Source of the DNA: DATARR01 sp034666985
Lineage (GTDB): Bacteria; Acidobacteriota; Thermoanaerobaculia; Multivoradales; UBA5704
Length of the DNA: 64,000 nt
Direction of reading: 5' to 3'
Assembly (NCBI GenBank): GCA_034666985.1
Contig: JAXDKS010000024.1
Location: 1 to 64,000, forward strand
Of this stretch, positions 37,153 through 45,280 are shown in pieces. A model generated the notes under the pieces. The model worked only from the letters and a program-made list of their open reading frames with translations. It did no database searches and was not told where the DNA came from. Position 1 is the stretch's first letter, and each line of letters begins with the position of its first letter. Both the position numbers and the translations under genes were made by a program.

Positions 37153-37968
37153 TCAACCCTTCTTCATCAACAGCCGGGCCTGCCAGTCCGAGGTGGGGAC
37201 CATCGCGGCACCTTCGAGCAGCACGGTCTCCTCGGGCACATGGGCCGGGAGGCAGCGCTCGGCGCCGGCGTGGGCGGAGAGGTAGGCGACGAAGGCGCAG
37301 ATGAGAGCGTCGAGGTTGTCGCCGTTCTTGCTGGCGAGGTCCTTCTGGCTGTCCGGACGGGGCCGCAGGCCCGTGCCGTCGGCAAGGAGACGGAGCATCT
37401 TCTCGCGATGCTCCCGCTGCCGGGTGCGGCTCTCCCGGTCGTCCGGGCCGGCGCCCTGGTAATCTCCCACCAATTCCTCCGCCATCTCCCGATCCCTGAG
37501 GCTGGCGACGACCACGGCCCAGGCAACCCCGGTGTGAGTCTCGAAGAGGCGGCCCCTGCCGCCGCAGACGATGTCCCGGGGGACACCCAGGTGATCGGCC
37601 AGCGCCACGGCGCGGCAGACGTTCGAGTTGCGGCTGTTCTGCTGGAGGGTGCTGCGGCGGATCCCGAGGTTCGTCACCCGCTCGGCCATGGCGAGGTCGG
37701 TACGCCGCCAGAGGTGGGAATCGCTGTCGGATTCGGGGCAGGGCTGACCCAGGAACCAGCGCATGGAGGCGGCGGGATAGGCGAAGGGCTGATCCACCGC
37801 CGTCTTCTCCGCGGTACGGAAACGGACCTCGAGGTTCTCCAGCCCGGCGTGGCCCTGCCAGGATTCGTTGGGAAACCGGTAGAAGAGGCCCTCCTCGCCG
37901 TCGAGGATCTCGGCGACACCGGTCGTCCCGTCGTCACCGGCAAGATCGACGCCCAGGTAAGTTTTCAT
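37153..37968 (-). CDS. DUF429 protein (RNase H-like fold)
   Basis: 271 aa. Begins MKTYLGVDLAGDDGTTGVAE, the DUF429 signature with an early Asp, followed by VDQPFAYPAASMRWFLGQ and, near the C-terminus, NLDALICAFVAYLSA, the conserved Asp-Ala segment of this family. Members have an RNase H-like fold and are predicted nucleases, without clear function. A TATAAG box (37983-37978) ends 9 nt before the ATG, suggesting a very short leader. Convergent with the MgtC-like gene. Confidence 0.85.
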   Translation of the reverse strand: MKTYLGVDLAGDDGTTGVAEILDGEEGLFYRFPNESWQGHAGLENLEVRFRTAEKTAVDQPFAYPAASMRWFLGQPCPESDSDSHLWRRTDLAMAERVTNLGIRRSTLQQNSRNSNVCRAVALADHLGVPRDIVCGGRGRLFETHTGVAWAVVVASLRDREMAEELVGDYQGAGPDDRESRTRQREHREKMLRLLADGTGLRPRPDSQKDLASKNGDNLDALICAFVAYLSAHAGAERCLPAHVPEETVLLEGAAMVPTSDWQARLLMKKG

Positions 37969-37977
37969 GATCTCCCA

Positions 37978-37983
37978 CTTATA
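37978..37983 (-). promoter_or_regulatory. -10 element of the DUF429 gene
   Basis: GATATAAGT on the minus strand, 9 nt before the ATG at 37968. The leader would be about 2-3 nt, although a GGGAG lies within this gap and could still assist initiation if transcription starts further upstream. Confidence 0.3.
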
Positions 37984-38041
37984 TCACCCCCATTCGGATG
38001 GGGACGGCCCCCTCCCTCTCCAGAAAGATCTCTGGTATCCT

Positions 38042-38055
38042 CTTGGCACGCCAAG
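38042..38055. promoter_or_regulatory. Palindrome upstream of the VapC-like operon
   Basis: CTTGGC-AC-GCCAAG is a perfect 6-bp inverted repeat with a 2-nt centre, in the 168-nt gap between the DUF429 gene and the toxin-antitoxin pair. It could be an operator for autoregulation of the pair, but it lies about 57 nt upstream of the likely -10 box (TATACT, 38112-38117). Confidence 0.3.
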
Positions 38056-38111
38056 GCTTCGATTCCGGATACGTCCGCGCCCTCCGGGCATGAAGCCGTC
38101 GCGTAGGGAGT

Positions 38112-38117
38112 TATACT
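38112..38117 (+). promoter_or_regulatory. -10 element of the VapC-like operon
   Basis: TATACT, 19 nt before the ATG at 38137. The leader would contain the SD AAGGGGG. No clear -35 hexamer was found at 16-18 nt. Confidence 0.35.
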
Positions 38118-38136
38118 CGTCAAGGGGGAATGGTCG

Positions 38137-38364
38137 ATGTCTTCTAGAATAGCCAAGCAGTCCCTGGAAGCTGATCCGCACGGAGCAGAGGAGGACCGTC
38201 CTGTTGAGCCGAAAACCCCGGTTCGGTCCATCATTGGGAAGCTCGATCGCCAGTCTCTCCATGTGCCCCAAGGTCCCGATTCCGGAATCAATGCCCTGAT
38301 CGGCAAGTGGCCTGGTGACGAGAGTGAAGAGGAGATCCTCGCCCTTCTCGAAGAGATGTCGTGA
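38137..38364 (+). CDS. Putative antitoxin partner of the PIN toxin
   Basis: 75 aa. The sequence shows no recognisable ribbon-helix-helix, AbrB or Phd fold: an N-terminal charged stretch, VRSIIGKLDRQSLHVPQGPDSG in the middle, and an acidic helix PGDESEEEILALLEEMS at the end. Its position directly before a PIN-domain gene with a GTGA overlap is the classical antitoxin arrangement. The acidic C-terminal helix is the kind of segment that occupies VapC active sites. SD AAGGGGG. Function is inferred from context. Confidence 0.65.
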   Translation: MSSRIAKQSLEADPHGAEEDRPVEPKTPVRSIIGKLDRQSLHVPQGPDSGINALIGKWPGDESEEEILALLEEMS

Positions 38365-38804
38365 CGGCACCTCAGGCTCTCCTGCTTGATACCAACATCC
38401 TCATTCACCTGGTTCGTAACAATCAGGTTGGGAGATCTATTGACTCTCGCTTCCACCTCAGGAGCCGGACGGAACGTCCTCTGATATCCGTCGTTACAGT
38501 TGGAGAAGCTTTGGCGTTCGCCCGGAAATTGAGCTGGGGGCTGTCGAAAACCGCAACCCTGGAGGATCTCTTACAAAACAATGTGGTGATCGTGGATATC
38601 TCGAAGGAGGAGGTCCTCACAACCTACGCCGAGATCGATGACCTCCTGCGGCGCAAGGGCCGACCCATCGAACAGAACGACATCTGGATCGCAGCAACTG
38701 CTGTCGCGTCGGGTGCTCACCTCCTCACGACGGACAAAGACTTCGATCCTCTCTATCCCCAGGTTCTCGACCGCACCTGGATCAACCCGCAACAGCCTCT
38801 CTGA
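38361..38804 (+). CDS. PIN-domain toxin (VapC-like)
   Basis: 147 aa. PIN-domain nuclease with the N-terminal Asp in LLLDTNILIHL, a central Glu in VVTVGEALAFA, the next acidic pair near PIEQNDIWIAATAVASGAHLLTTDKDFD, which carries two more Asp residues. All usual Mg-binding acids are present, so it looks active. VapC toxins cleave tRNA or rRNA. GTG start overlapping the partner's TGA. The GC content is visibly lower than in neighbouring genes, suggesting recent transfer. Confidence 0.88.
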   Translation: MTAPQALLLDTNILIHLVRNNQVGRSIDSRFHLRSRTERPLISVVTVGEALAFARKLSWGLSKTATLEDLLQNNVVIVDISKEEVLTTYAEIDDLLRRKGRPIEQNDIWIAATAVASGAHLLTTDKDFDPLYPQVLDRTWINPQQPL

Positions 38805-38807
38805 GCC

Positions 38808-40325
38808 CTACCCGGGCAACAAGTGCTTCTGCACCTTGCCCAGCGCATTGCGGGGCAGGGATTCCACGTACTCAAATCGCCGCGGCACCTTGAAGCCGGC
38901 CATCTGCGACTTGCAGAAGGCGACGAGGGCGGTCTCGTCGAGTGCGGAGTCCGCCACCAGGAAGGCGACGGGGACCTCTCCCCACTCGGGGTGGGGACGG
39001 CCTACGACCGCCGCTTCGCGCACACCGGCGAAGGTCGCGAGCACCTCCTCCACCTCGCGGGGGTAGACGTTGAAGCCGCCGGTGAGGATCAGCTCGCGGC
39101 TGCGGCCCAGCAGGGTGACGTAGCCGGTCTCAGGATCCTCCCGGGCGAGGTCGCCGGTGCGGAACCAGCGCCGGCCCAGGTCGTCGTGGACGAAGCTCTC
39201 GGCCGTCTTCTCCGGAGCCCGCCAGTAGCCGTCGAAGACGTTGGAGCCCGCCACCAGGAGATCCCCCTCGGTGCCGGCCGGCAGATCTCGGTCCTCCCGA
39301 TTCACGATGCGGATGGAGACGCCCGGCAGGGGCGTACCCACGGTGCCCGGCAGCCGCGGGCCCGCGTAGGGGTTGGAGAGGTTCATCCCCGTCTCCGTCA
39401 TCCCATAGCGCTCCAGGATGTCCTGCCCGGTGAGCTCGCGGAAGGCGGCGAAGGTCTCGGGCGCGAGGGGAGCGCTCCCCGAACAGAAGAGGCGCTGGCG
39501 GGCGGGCTCGGCGGGGCTGCGCCGCCGCAACTCCTCCACCAGCCGCACGTACATGGTGGGGACGCCGAAGAAGAGGGTGGGCTCGCCCGCGAGGAGATCG
39601 TCCGCCACTTCGGCGGCGTCGAAGCGGCGGCGCAGGAGGACGGTGGCGCCGGCGGCCAGGGCGCAATGGAGGCCCACCACCAGGCCATGGGTATGGAAGA
39701 GAGGCAGGGTGAGGAGAAGGGCGTCCGCCGGCTCCCAGGCCCAGGCCGCCAGGAGGCCGGTCATCGTGGCGAGGACGTTGTCGTGAGTGATCACCGCCCC
39801 CTTGCTCCGCCCCGTGGTGCCCGAGGTGTAGAGGAGCATGGCGGGATCGCTCCCGGTCACGACGGGCCAGGACAGACCGTCGGCATCGGCCTCCAGGCGG
39901 TCCAGCTCCTCGGCCAGGATCACCCGCTGGAGGCTGCGGCGGTCCCGCTCCTCCATCTCGTCCAGGATGGGGAGGAGGGTTCGCTCCGTGATCAGCAGCC
40001 GGGGCTCGGCGTCGCCCAGCATGTGGACGATCTCCCGCTGCCGGTAGGCGAGGTTGATGGGCACCATCACCGCTCCGAGGCGGATCACCGCCAGGTAGGC
40101 GATGACGAATTCGGGGCGGTTGCCGAGGAAGAAGGCAACGCGGTCCCCCTTCGCCAGGCCCTGGGCCGCGAGGCCTGAAGCCAGTGCGTCCGCCGCTGCG
40201 AACAGGTCGTGATAGGAAAGGACGGTCTCGTTCCTTCCTTCTTCACGTCCTTCTTCACGGAAGCGGAGCGCGGGCTGGTCCGGCGTGCGCCAGCGGGGGA
40301 TGGCGAAGAGGTCCAGGAGGTTCAT
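38808..40325 (-). CDS. AMP-dependent acyl-CoA synthetase
   Basis: 505 aa adenylate-forming enzyme (ANL superfamily). P-loop-like motif LLYTSGTTGRSKGAVITH, A5 motif ERYGMTETGMNL, A7 WFRTGDLA, A8 SRELILTGGFNVYPREVEEVL, and the catalytic Lys in NALGKVQKHLL near the C-terminus. Length and motifs fit a medium/long-chain or malonyl-type acyl-CoA ligase; the acyl specificity is not clear. ATG 40325 starts the family N-terminus (MNLLDLFAIPRW). It is head-to-head with the VWFA gene, the two start codons lying about 17 nt apart, and TAGCAT at 40339-40334 may be its -10 box. Confidence 0.88.
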   Translation of the reverse strand: MNLLDLFAIPRWRTPDQPALRFREEGREEGRNETVLSYHDLFAAADALASGLAAQGLAKGDRVAFFLGNRPEFVIAYLAVIRLGAVMVPINLAYRQREIVHMLGDAEPRLLITERTLLPILDEMEERDRRSLQRVILAEELDRLEADADGLSWPVVTGSDPAMLLYTSGTTGRSKGAVITHDNVLATMTGLLAAWAWEPADALLLTLPLFHTHGLVVGLHCALAAGATVLLRRRFDAAEVADDLLAGEPTLFFGVPTMYVRLVEELRRRSPAEPARQRLFCSGSAPLAPETFAAFRELTGQDILERYGMTETGMNLSNPYAGPRLPGTVGTPLPGVSIRIVNREDRDLPAGTEGDLLVAGSNVFDGYWRAPEKTAESFVHDDLGRRWFRTGDLAREDPETGYVTLLGRSRELILTGGFNVYPREVEEVLATFAGVREAAVVGRPHPEWGEVPVAFLVADSALDETALVAFCKSQMAGFKVPRRFEYVESLPRNALGKVQKHLLPG

Positions 40326-40341
40326 GGAGCGGCATGCTACG

Positions 40342-43300
40342 ATGATTTTCGTGTCCCCGGTGTCGGTTGGCCTTGCGGCCTTTCTCCTCGCTCCGCTCCT
40401 CGCCGGGGCGCAGACCCCCAGCCCCGAGACGGTGTTCTCGGGCTCCGTCGAGGTCACGGCGGCGGAGGTCGAGGTCTACGTCACGGACCGCGACGGCAAG
40501 CCCGTCCCGGATCTGACGCGGGAGGATTTCCGGGTCACCGAGGACGGCAAGTCCGCCGAGGTCACGGGCGTCTCGCCGGGCACCTCGCAGCACCTCAACC
40601 TCGCCGTCTTCTTCGATCAGACCACCATGGACACGGCCTCGCGCAACACGGCGCTGGCCGGGCTGCGGCGCTTCTTCGAGGCGGGCCTGCGGCCGGGGGA
40701 CCGGGTGCTGTTCGCGAGCTGGGACGGCTCGCTGGAGGTCCGGCCCGAGGCCACGGCCGATCCGAAGGTGTTGGGCGCGGCCCTCGACCGGCTGGGGGCT
40801 TCGGTGCCCTCGGGTCTGCGGTCGGCTCAGGAGCGCAACGCGGTGCAGCGGGAGATCGCGGAGGCCAATTTCCTGGATGAAGGGAGAGGCCGCAGCATGG
40901 CGATTGCCCAGGCCACGGCCGCCCTGGACAACCTTCGGATCTATGCCCGCCAACGCGCCGACGAGACCCAGGCCACCTTCGGCGCCCTGCAGCAGACGCT
41001 CGTGCTGCTCGCCGGCCTGCCCGAACGCAAGGCTCTACTCTATGTGGGCGGCGGCCCTCCCTTGAGGCCCGGCGCCGACCTCTTCACCACCTGGGAGGGG
41101 CGCTTCGGCACTCTGTCCTCATCGCTCGGCTTCTCCCCCCTCGAGGTCTCGCGCTACGACGCGGGGCCGCAGGTGCAGGGGGTGGTGGACCGGGCCAACG
41201 GCGCCGGCATCTCCCTTTTCGCCCTGGCCCTGCCCATGGGCGGCGCGGGCACGCGGTCGGACGCCGAGGACTCGGGAAGGGCCCTGCGTACCCTCGCCGC
41301 CGGCACCGGCGGCCGGGTGGTGACGGACGTGGCCAACCCCGCCTCCTTCCTGGAGCTGATGGGGCGCGATCTCTCCTCCTCCTATCTCGTGGCCTATTCG
41401 CTGCCCACGGTCCGCAAGCCGGGAGGACACCGGATCGAGGTCACCGTGCGCGGCGGCGCGCTGCTGGCCCGGCACCGCGAGGCGCGCCGGGATGGCGATC
41501 CGGGCGATCCCTTGCTGCGGCAGGCTCTCGCCGCGTTATGGGCCGGAGGAACCGGAGGCGAAGCGAACCCGCTCCGCGCCGAGCTGACCTTCGACGACGA
41601 GGGAAAGGACGATCTCGGGCGGCTCCAGGTCTCGGCCACGGTGGCCTTCCCCCTGGCCACGCTGCTCGTGCAGCCGCAGGAGAACTTCCACGCCGGCCAT
41701 CTGACGGTGGCAGTGGCGGCCCGTGACAGCAAGGGGAAGATCTCGGGCGTGCCGCGGGCCGAGGTCCCCGTCGAGATCCCCAACGACCACCTGCTCTCCG
41801 CTCCGGGACAGACGGCGGGGTACCGCTTCACCCTGCACCTCAATATTGGCGAAAAGAATGGCGAAAGCGTAGTGGCGGTGGCCCTTCGGGACGACATCAG
41901 TGGAATCCAGGGGGTCGTGCGGGCTACGGTTGGCAGTCCGCATCAGGACGTAGGGGCGGAGCCTGCTCCCCCCCGGGCGGAGGCAACCCCCGCCCCTACG
42001 GCAGGCAACGGGACAGGCAACGGCCCGTCCGGAATTCGTGCGATCCCCGCCTCCGGCCTCGGGGTCGAATCCGCCGCTCTCCTGATGAGCGGCCAGGAGG
42101 GCGGGGAGATCCCCCTCGGGGCCCTGGCCCTCCCCATTCCCGGTCCCCCCGGTCCCTCTCAGGAGCCCGCGGACCGCACCCGGCTCCTGGTGCGGGTGCG
42201 GGTGGACGGCAAGGCCCTGCTGGCCGGCCAGACCGGCAACGTGCTGCGGCTCGAGGGGGACCTCTACGCCCTGGGAGCGGGCGGCGGCGTCCAGGGCTCG
42301 GCGCTGGTGCGGGTGGAGATCGACCTCCCCTCTCAACGCGCGGTGATCGAACGCGACGGCGTCGACCTCCTGGCCGGGATCGACCTGCGGCCGGGCTCCT
42401 ACTCCCTGCGGATGCTGGTGCGCAATCTGGACACGGGAAAGCTGGCGGTGCGCAATCTTCCGCTCACCGTCCCCGATCCCGCGACCCTCAAGGACGCTCC
42501 TCTCCCCTCGCCGCCGCCCGCGGCCGATCCCCGGCCCACCGCCCGGATGGCTGACCTCGGTCCCCTTGATCCGCCGCCGTTCCCCGACGACGCTCCGCCG
42601 CCCCCCACCTCGGTGGCGGCCGCTCCCGCCATGCCGCCCCCGGCTCCGGTTCCCGAGACCGCCGAGGGCCGCCGGCTGCGGGGCCTCGCCCGGACCGCGT
42701 ACCGCCAGGCTCTCGGGCTCCTGGCTGTCGGCCGGGAGACGGAGGCTCTGGCCGCGGCGGCGGCGTTCGAGGACTCCCTCCTCCTCCGCGCCAAGCAGCC
42801 GGTGACAGTGGAAAGGCTGGTGGAGATCGAATCCGAGGCCGTCCGCGAGCTGGCGGGCGCGAATCCCGACAGCCTCGTGCCCCTGCTGCGCCTCCACCAG
42901 CGTCTCTATCAGGAGGCCACGACCCAGCGGCGTCTCCAGGGCTCGACCGTGGCCCGCGACGTCCTCCTCCAGGGAGTGGACCTCCTGCGCAAGGCCGGCC
43001 CCGGCCAGGCCGAGGTGGCGCGCCGCTTCCTCTCCGCCTTCGGCGTCCAGATCCTGCGCAGCGGCGTCCGCCGCCAGGGGGAGCAGACTCTCCGCCTCGC
43101 CCTGGCCGACGATCCCGGCGACGAGGTCGCCCTCCTCGAGCTGGCCGACGACGCCGAGCGCCGGGGGGACCACGCCGCGGCCATCCCTTCGCTGGAAGCC
43201 CTGCTCAAGGCTCACGGCGAGAACCGGGAGGCGCGCCTGCGTCTGGCCATCGACCTGGGGCGGACCGGCCGGGCAGCCGACGCCGAGCAGCGGCTGACCG

Positions 43301-43671
43301 CCCTGGTCAAAGATGAGACCGGCGGCTGGCGGCTCTCCCTCGCCTACCAGGAGCTCACCCGCCTGCGCCTGGTGGCCAATCATCCCGAAGCCGCGGAGCT
43401 CACCCTGCGCGAAGGGCTCGGCCGCCTGCCGGGAGACGAGAAGCTCACCCTGCTGCTCGCCGACCTCCTGGAGCGGACCGGCCAAGCGTCGGCCGCTCGC
43501 CAGACCCTCACCGGCTTTCACCCCGAGGGCAAGGAAGGGAGCGGCGCCGCCCGCCGCCGCTACAGCACGCCGCCCGAGGAGCCCTTCGCCACCGCTCTGG
43601 CCACCCTCGCCCAGGACGCCGCCGCCCGCCTCCCCGCGCTCGCCAAGGCCCTGGAGAAGACCGCCCCATGA
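40342..43671 (+). CDS. Secreted VWFA-related protein with TPR-like C-terminus
   Basis: 1109 aa. Signal peptide about 1-24 (MIFVSPVSVGLAAFLLAPLLAG). The N-terminal part follows the acidobacterial VWFA-related pattern: VEVYVTDRDGKPVPDLTREDFRVTEDG, then NLAVFFDQTTMD in place of a perfect MIDAS, and GRALRTLAAGTGGRVV...YLVAYSLP. A Pro-rich segment at about 536-555 is encoded by an inserted palindrome. The C-terminal 250 residues are TPR-like (LLELADDAERRGDHAAAIPSLEALL). ATG 40324 is an alternative start. Its stop overlaps the start of the next VWFA gene (ATGA). Confidence 0.8.
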   Translation: MIFVSPVSVGLAAFLLAPLLAGAQTPSPETVFSGSVEVTAAEVEVYVTDRDGKPVPDLTREDFRVTEDGKSAEVTGVSPGTSQHLNLAVFFDQTTMDTASRNTALAGLRRFFEAGLRPGDRVLFASWDGSLEVRPEATADPKVLGAALDRLGASVPSGLRSAQERNAVQREIAEANFLDEGRGRSMAIAQATAALDNLRIYARQRADETQATFGALQQTLVLLAGLPERKALLYVGGGPPLRPGADLFTTWEGRFGTLSSSLGFSPLEVSRYDAGPQVQGVVDRANGAGISLFALALPMGGAGTRSDAEDSGRALRTLAAGTGGRVVTDVANPASFLELMGRDLSSSYLVAYSLPTVRKPGGHRIEVTVRGGALLARHREARRDGDPGDPLLRQALAALWAGGTGGEANPLRAELTFDDEGKDDLGRLQVSATVAFPLATLLVQPQENFHAGHLTVAVAARDSKGKISGVPRAEVPVEIPNDHLLSAPGQTAGYRFTLHLNIGEKNGESVVAVALRDDISGIQGVVRATVGSPHQDVGAEPAPPRAEATPAPTAGNGTGNGPSGIRAIPASGLGVESAALLMSGQEGGEIPLGALALPIPGPPGPSQEPADRTRLLVRVRVDGKALLAGQTGNVLRLEGDLYALGAGGGVQGSALVRVEIDLPSQRAVIERDGVDLLAGIDLRPGSYSLRMLVRNLDTGKLAVRNLPLTVPDPATLKDAPLPSPPPAADPRPTARMADLGPLDPPPFPDDAPPPPTSVAAAPAMPPPAPVPETAEGRRLRGLARTAYRQALGLLAVGRETEALAAAAAFEDSLLLRAKQPVTVERLVEIESEAVRELAGANPDSLVPLLRLHQRLYQEATTQRRLQGSTVARDVLLQGVDLLRKAGPGQAEVARRFLSAFGVQILRSGVRRQGEQTLRLALADDPGDEVALLELADDAERRGDHAAAIPSLEALLKAHGENREARLRLAIDLGRTGRAADAEQRLTALVKDETGGWRLSLAYQELTRLRLVANHPEAAELTLREGLGRLPGDEKLTLLLADLLERTGQASAARQTLTGFHPEGKEGSGAARRRYSTPPEEPFATALATLAQDAAARLPALAKALEKTAP
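41949..42000. repeat. Palindromic interspersed element inside a coding sequence
   Basis: CGTAGGGGCGG (41949-41959) and its exact reverse complement CCGCCCCTACG (41990-42000) bracket a GC-rich core that includes a small internal hairpin GGAG-CCTG-CTCC. It is of the GTAGGGGC...GCCCCTAC class found between genes in many bacteria. Here it is in frame within the VWFA gene and encodes the stretch AEPAPPRAEATPAPT. Confidence 0.75.
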
Positions 43672-44855
43672 GACTCTATCCCCGGGCTTCTTTCTTCGTC
43701 CTTGCAGTCCTTGCGGTCCTTTGGGTCCTTTCCCCTCTCCCGGCCCACGCCTATGAAGTCCGCATCACCCAGCCCGCCGCCGGTGAGCCGTTGATCGGCG
43801 AGGTCGAGGTTCGAGTGGAGATCCTCCCCCCGGCCACGCGAGTGGAGAGGGTGGAGGTGCTCCTCGACGGCGTCCCGGCCGGCGTGGCCGAGCGGGCGCC
43901 CTTCCGCGTCCTCATCGACGCCGGGGAGGAGAACCGCGAGCACAAGCTGGAGGTGGTGGCCCACGCCGCTGGCGGCGCCGAGGCCCGGGCCGCCATCACG
44001 ACCCCTCGCGTGCAGGCCGACGCCGAGGTTCAGGTGGAATTGCAGCAGCTCTTCGTCACCGTGCACCGTGGCGCGAAGCCCGTGCTCGACCTCACCCGCG
44101 ACGACTTCACCGTCTACGACCAGGACCAGCCGCAGCCCCTTGCCACCTTCGGCCGGGGCGACGTCCCCTTCACCGCCGTGCTGCTGGTGGACGCCAGCGC
44201 CAGCATGCAGGAGGGCCGGCTGGAGAAGGCGCTGGACGGCGCGCGAGACTTCTTCGCCGCCATGGGCACCCTCGACCAGGCCAAGCTCATGCTGTTCTCC
44301 GACCACGTCCTCCTGGAGACGCCGTTCACCAGCGTCCAGCCGGTGCTCACCCTGGGGCTGCGGGGAGCGACGGCCGGCGGCGGCACGGCTCTGAACGACG
44401 CCCTCTATCTTGCCGCCAAGAGGCTGGAGACCCGCCGCGGGCGGAAGATCGCCGTGCTGCTCTCGGACGGGGTGGACGTCGAGAGCGTGCTTTCCGTGGA
44501 TGCGGCCCAGGCCATCGCCCGGCGGCAGGTGACGCTCTACTGGCTGCGCCTGCGCCGCGACGAGGACGGCAAGAAGGTGCTCCTCTCCTCGGCCTGGCGC
44601 GATCCGGCCGAGCACCAGCGGGAGATCGAGCACCTGCGTGCCGCCGTGCTGGGCAGCGGCGGCCGCGTCGCGGACCTCGCCGGAGTCGAGGAGATCCCCG
44701 CCACCCTCAAGGCCCTGCTCGCGGAGCTGCGGGAGCAGTACGTGCTGGGGATCACCCCGCGCCGCACCCGCGGGCACGGCGCCTGGCACGAGGTGCGGGT
44801 GGAGGTCCGGGGCGGTTTCGACGTTCGCACGCAGGATGGGTACTTCGAGCCGTAG
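43668..44855 (+). CDS. Secreted VWFA-related protein
   Basis: 395 aa. Signal peptide about 1-28 whose hydrophobic core VLAVLAVLWVL is encoded by a 9-nt tandem repeat. An Ig-like segment (ITQPAAGEPLIGEVEVRVEI) precedes LFVTVHRGAKPVLDLTRDDFTVYDQ and a VWFA domain with a clear MIDAS-type DASASMQ (LLVDASASMQEGRLEKAL), then AVLLSDGVDVES and the family end YVLGITPRRT. Coupled by a 4-bp overlap to the larger VWFA-TPR gene, so the two products probably act together outside the cytoplasm. Partners unknown. Confidence 0.88.
   Translation: MRLYPRASFFVLAVLAVLWVLSPLPAHAYEVRITQPAAGEPLIGEVEVRVEILPPATRVERVEVLLDGVPAGVAERAPFRVLIDAGEENREHKLEVVAHAAGGAEARAAITTPRVQADAEVQVELQQLFVTVHRGAKPVLDLTRDDFTVYDQDQPQPLATFGRGDVPFTAVLLVDASASMQEGRLEKALDGARDFFAAMGTLDQAKLMLFSDHVLLETPFTSVQPVLTLGLRGATAGGGTALNDALYLAAKRLETRRGRKIAVLLSDGVDVESVLSVDAAQAIARRQVTLYWLRLRRDEDGKKVLLSSAWRDPAEHQREIEHLRAAVLGSGGRVADLAGVEEIPATLKALLAELREQYVLGITPRRTRGHGAWHEVRVEVRGGFDVRTQDGYFEP
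43698..43731. repeat. 9-nt tandem repeat encoding a signal-peptide core
   Basis: Units GTCCTTGCA, GTCCTTGCG, GTCCTTTGG, GTCCTTT run in phase with the VWFA gene and give V-L-A/V-L-A/V-L-W/V-L. The same unit type forms the long inverted repeat at 52646-52738. Confidence 0.8.
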
Positions 44856-44884
44856 GGCCCTGGGAAGAAAAAACGGAGTCAGTT

Positions 44885-44912
44885 GCCGGCGGGACGCCGG
44901 CGGTCCCAGGGG
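44885..44912. repeat. 28-nt dispersed repeat, copy 2
   Basis: Identical over 28 nt, same orientation, to 20936-20963. Lies about 30 nt after the VWFA gene stop. Confidence 0.85.
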
Positions 44913-44937
44913 TTCCTTGCTTGGGCTCTTTGCCGGG

Positions 44938-44991
44938 GTAGGGTGCGCTGTGCGCACCGTCACCGTTCGTGGTGCGCACAGCGCACCCTAC
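44938..44991. repeat. Perfect 21-bp inverted repeat with 12-nt loop
   Basis: Left arm begins GTAGGGTGCGCTGTGCGCAC (44938-44958) and the right arm (44971-44991) is its exact reverse complement; loop 44959-44970. Each arm is itself rich in GTGCGCAC palindromes. No T-tract follows, so it is a palindromic interspersed element rather than a textbook terminator. Confidence 0.85.
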
Positions 44992-45156
44992 GGGGATCTT
45001 GCTGGTCTCCCTCTTCTCCCGGTGAGGGGGGTGGGAGGGGGCGGGAGAAGAGGGCCGGGGTGATGAGGGTCTTGGGTGGGGGAGCTCTCAGGCAAGTAAG
45101 CGCCGAGGAGGGTTGGGGTGAGGTGATCGCCCCTGACCGCTACCGAAGTTCCCGCT

Positions 45157-45187
45157 TTGAAGGTGGACCTTTCCTCGCGCGTATAAT
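45157..45187 (+). promoter_or_regulatory. Predicted promoter of the helicase gene
   Basis: TTGAAG (45157-45162) and a perfect TATAAT (45182-45187) are separated by 19 nt, slightly long. The leader before the ATG at 45281 would be about 85 nt and contains GGAGG 11 nt before the start. An additional TTACAAT lies at 45200-45206. Confidence 0.45.
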
Positions 45188-45280
45188 TCCAGTTTCCGGT
45201 TACAATGGCTCTCGTTCTCTTACCGCTCCGAGGAGCATTCCGAAGTCCAGCGTTCCAAGATCCTGGAGGAAAGCGCGTCC

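Larger units (their letters stand above)
44856..45156. repeat. Intergenic repeat island without genes
   Basis: This stretch holds no convincing gene. It carries in order a 28-nt repeat (44885-44912), a perfect 21-bp inverted repeat (44938-44991), a CCCTCTTCTCCC/GGGAGAAGAGGG inverted unit (about 45009-45060) and a 28-nt stretch (45043-45070) shared with 12684-12711, then a GTTGGGGTGAG fragment similar to one near position 153. The remaining 45157-45280 holds the promoter region of the helicase gene. Confidence 0.75.

Noticed and set aside
37965..38456. 163-aa minus-strand frame over the VapC-like locus
   Set aside because: Opposes two coupled plus-strand genes with PIN motifs; no recognisable domain of its own.
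44856..45120. Possible CRISPR array in the repeat island
   Set aside because: The repeats are of different kinds and not regularly spaced; no spacers and no cas genes in the window.
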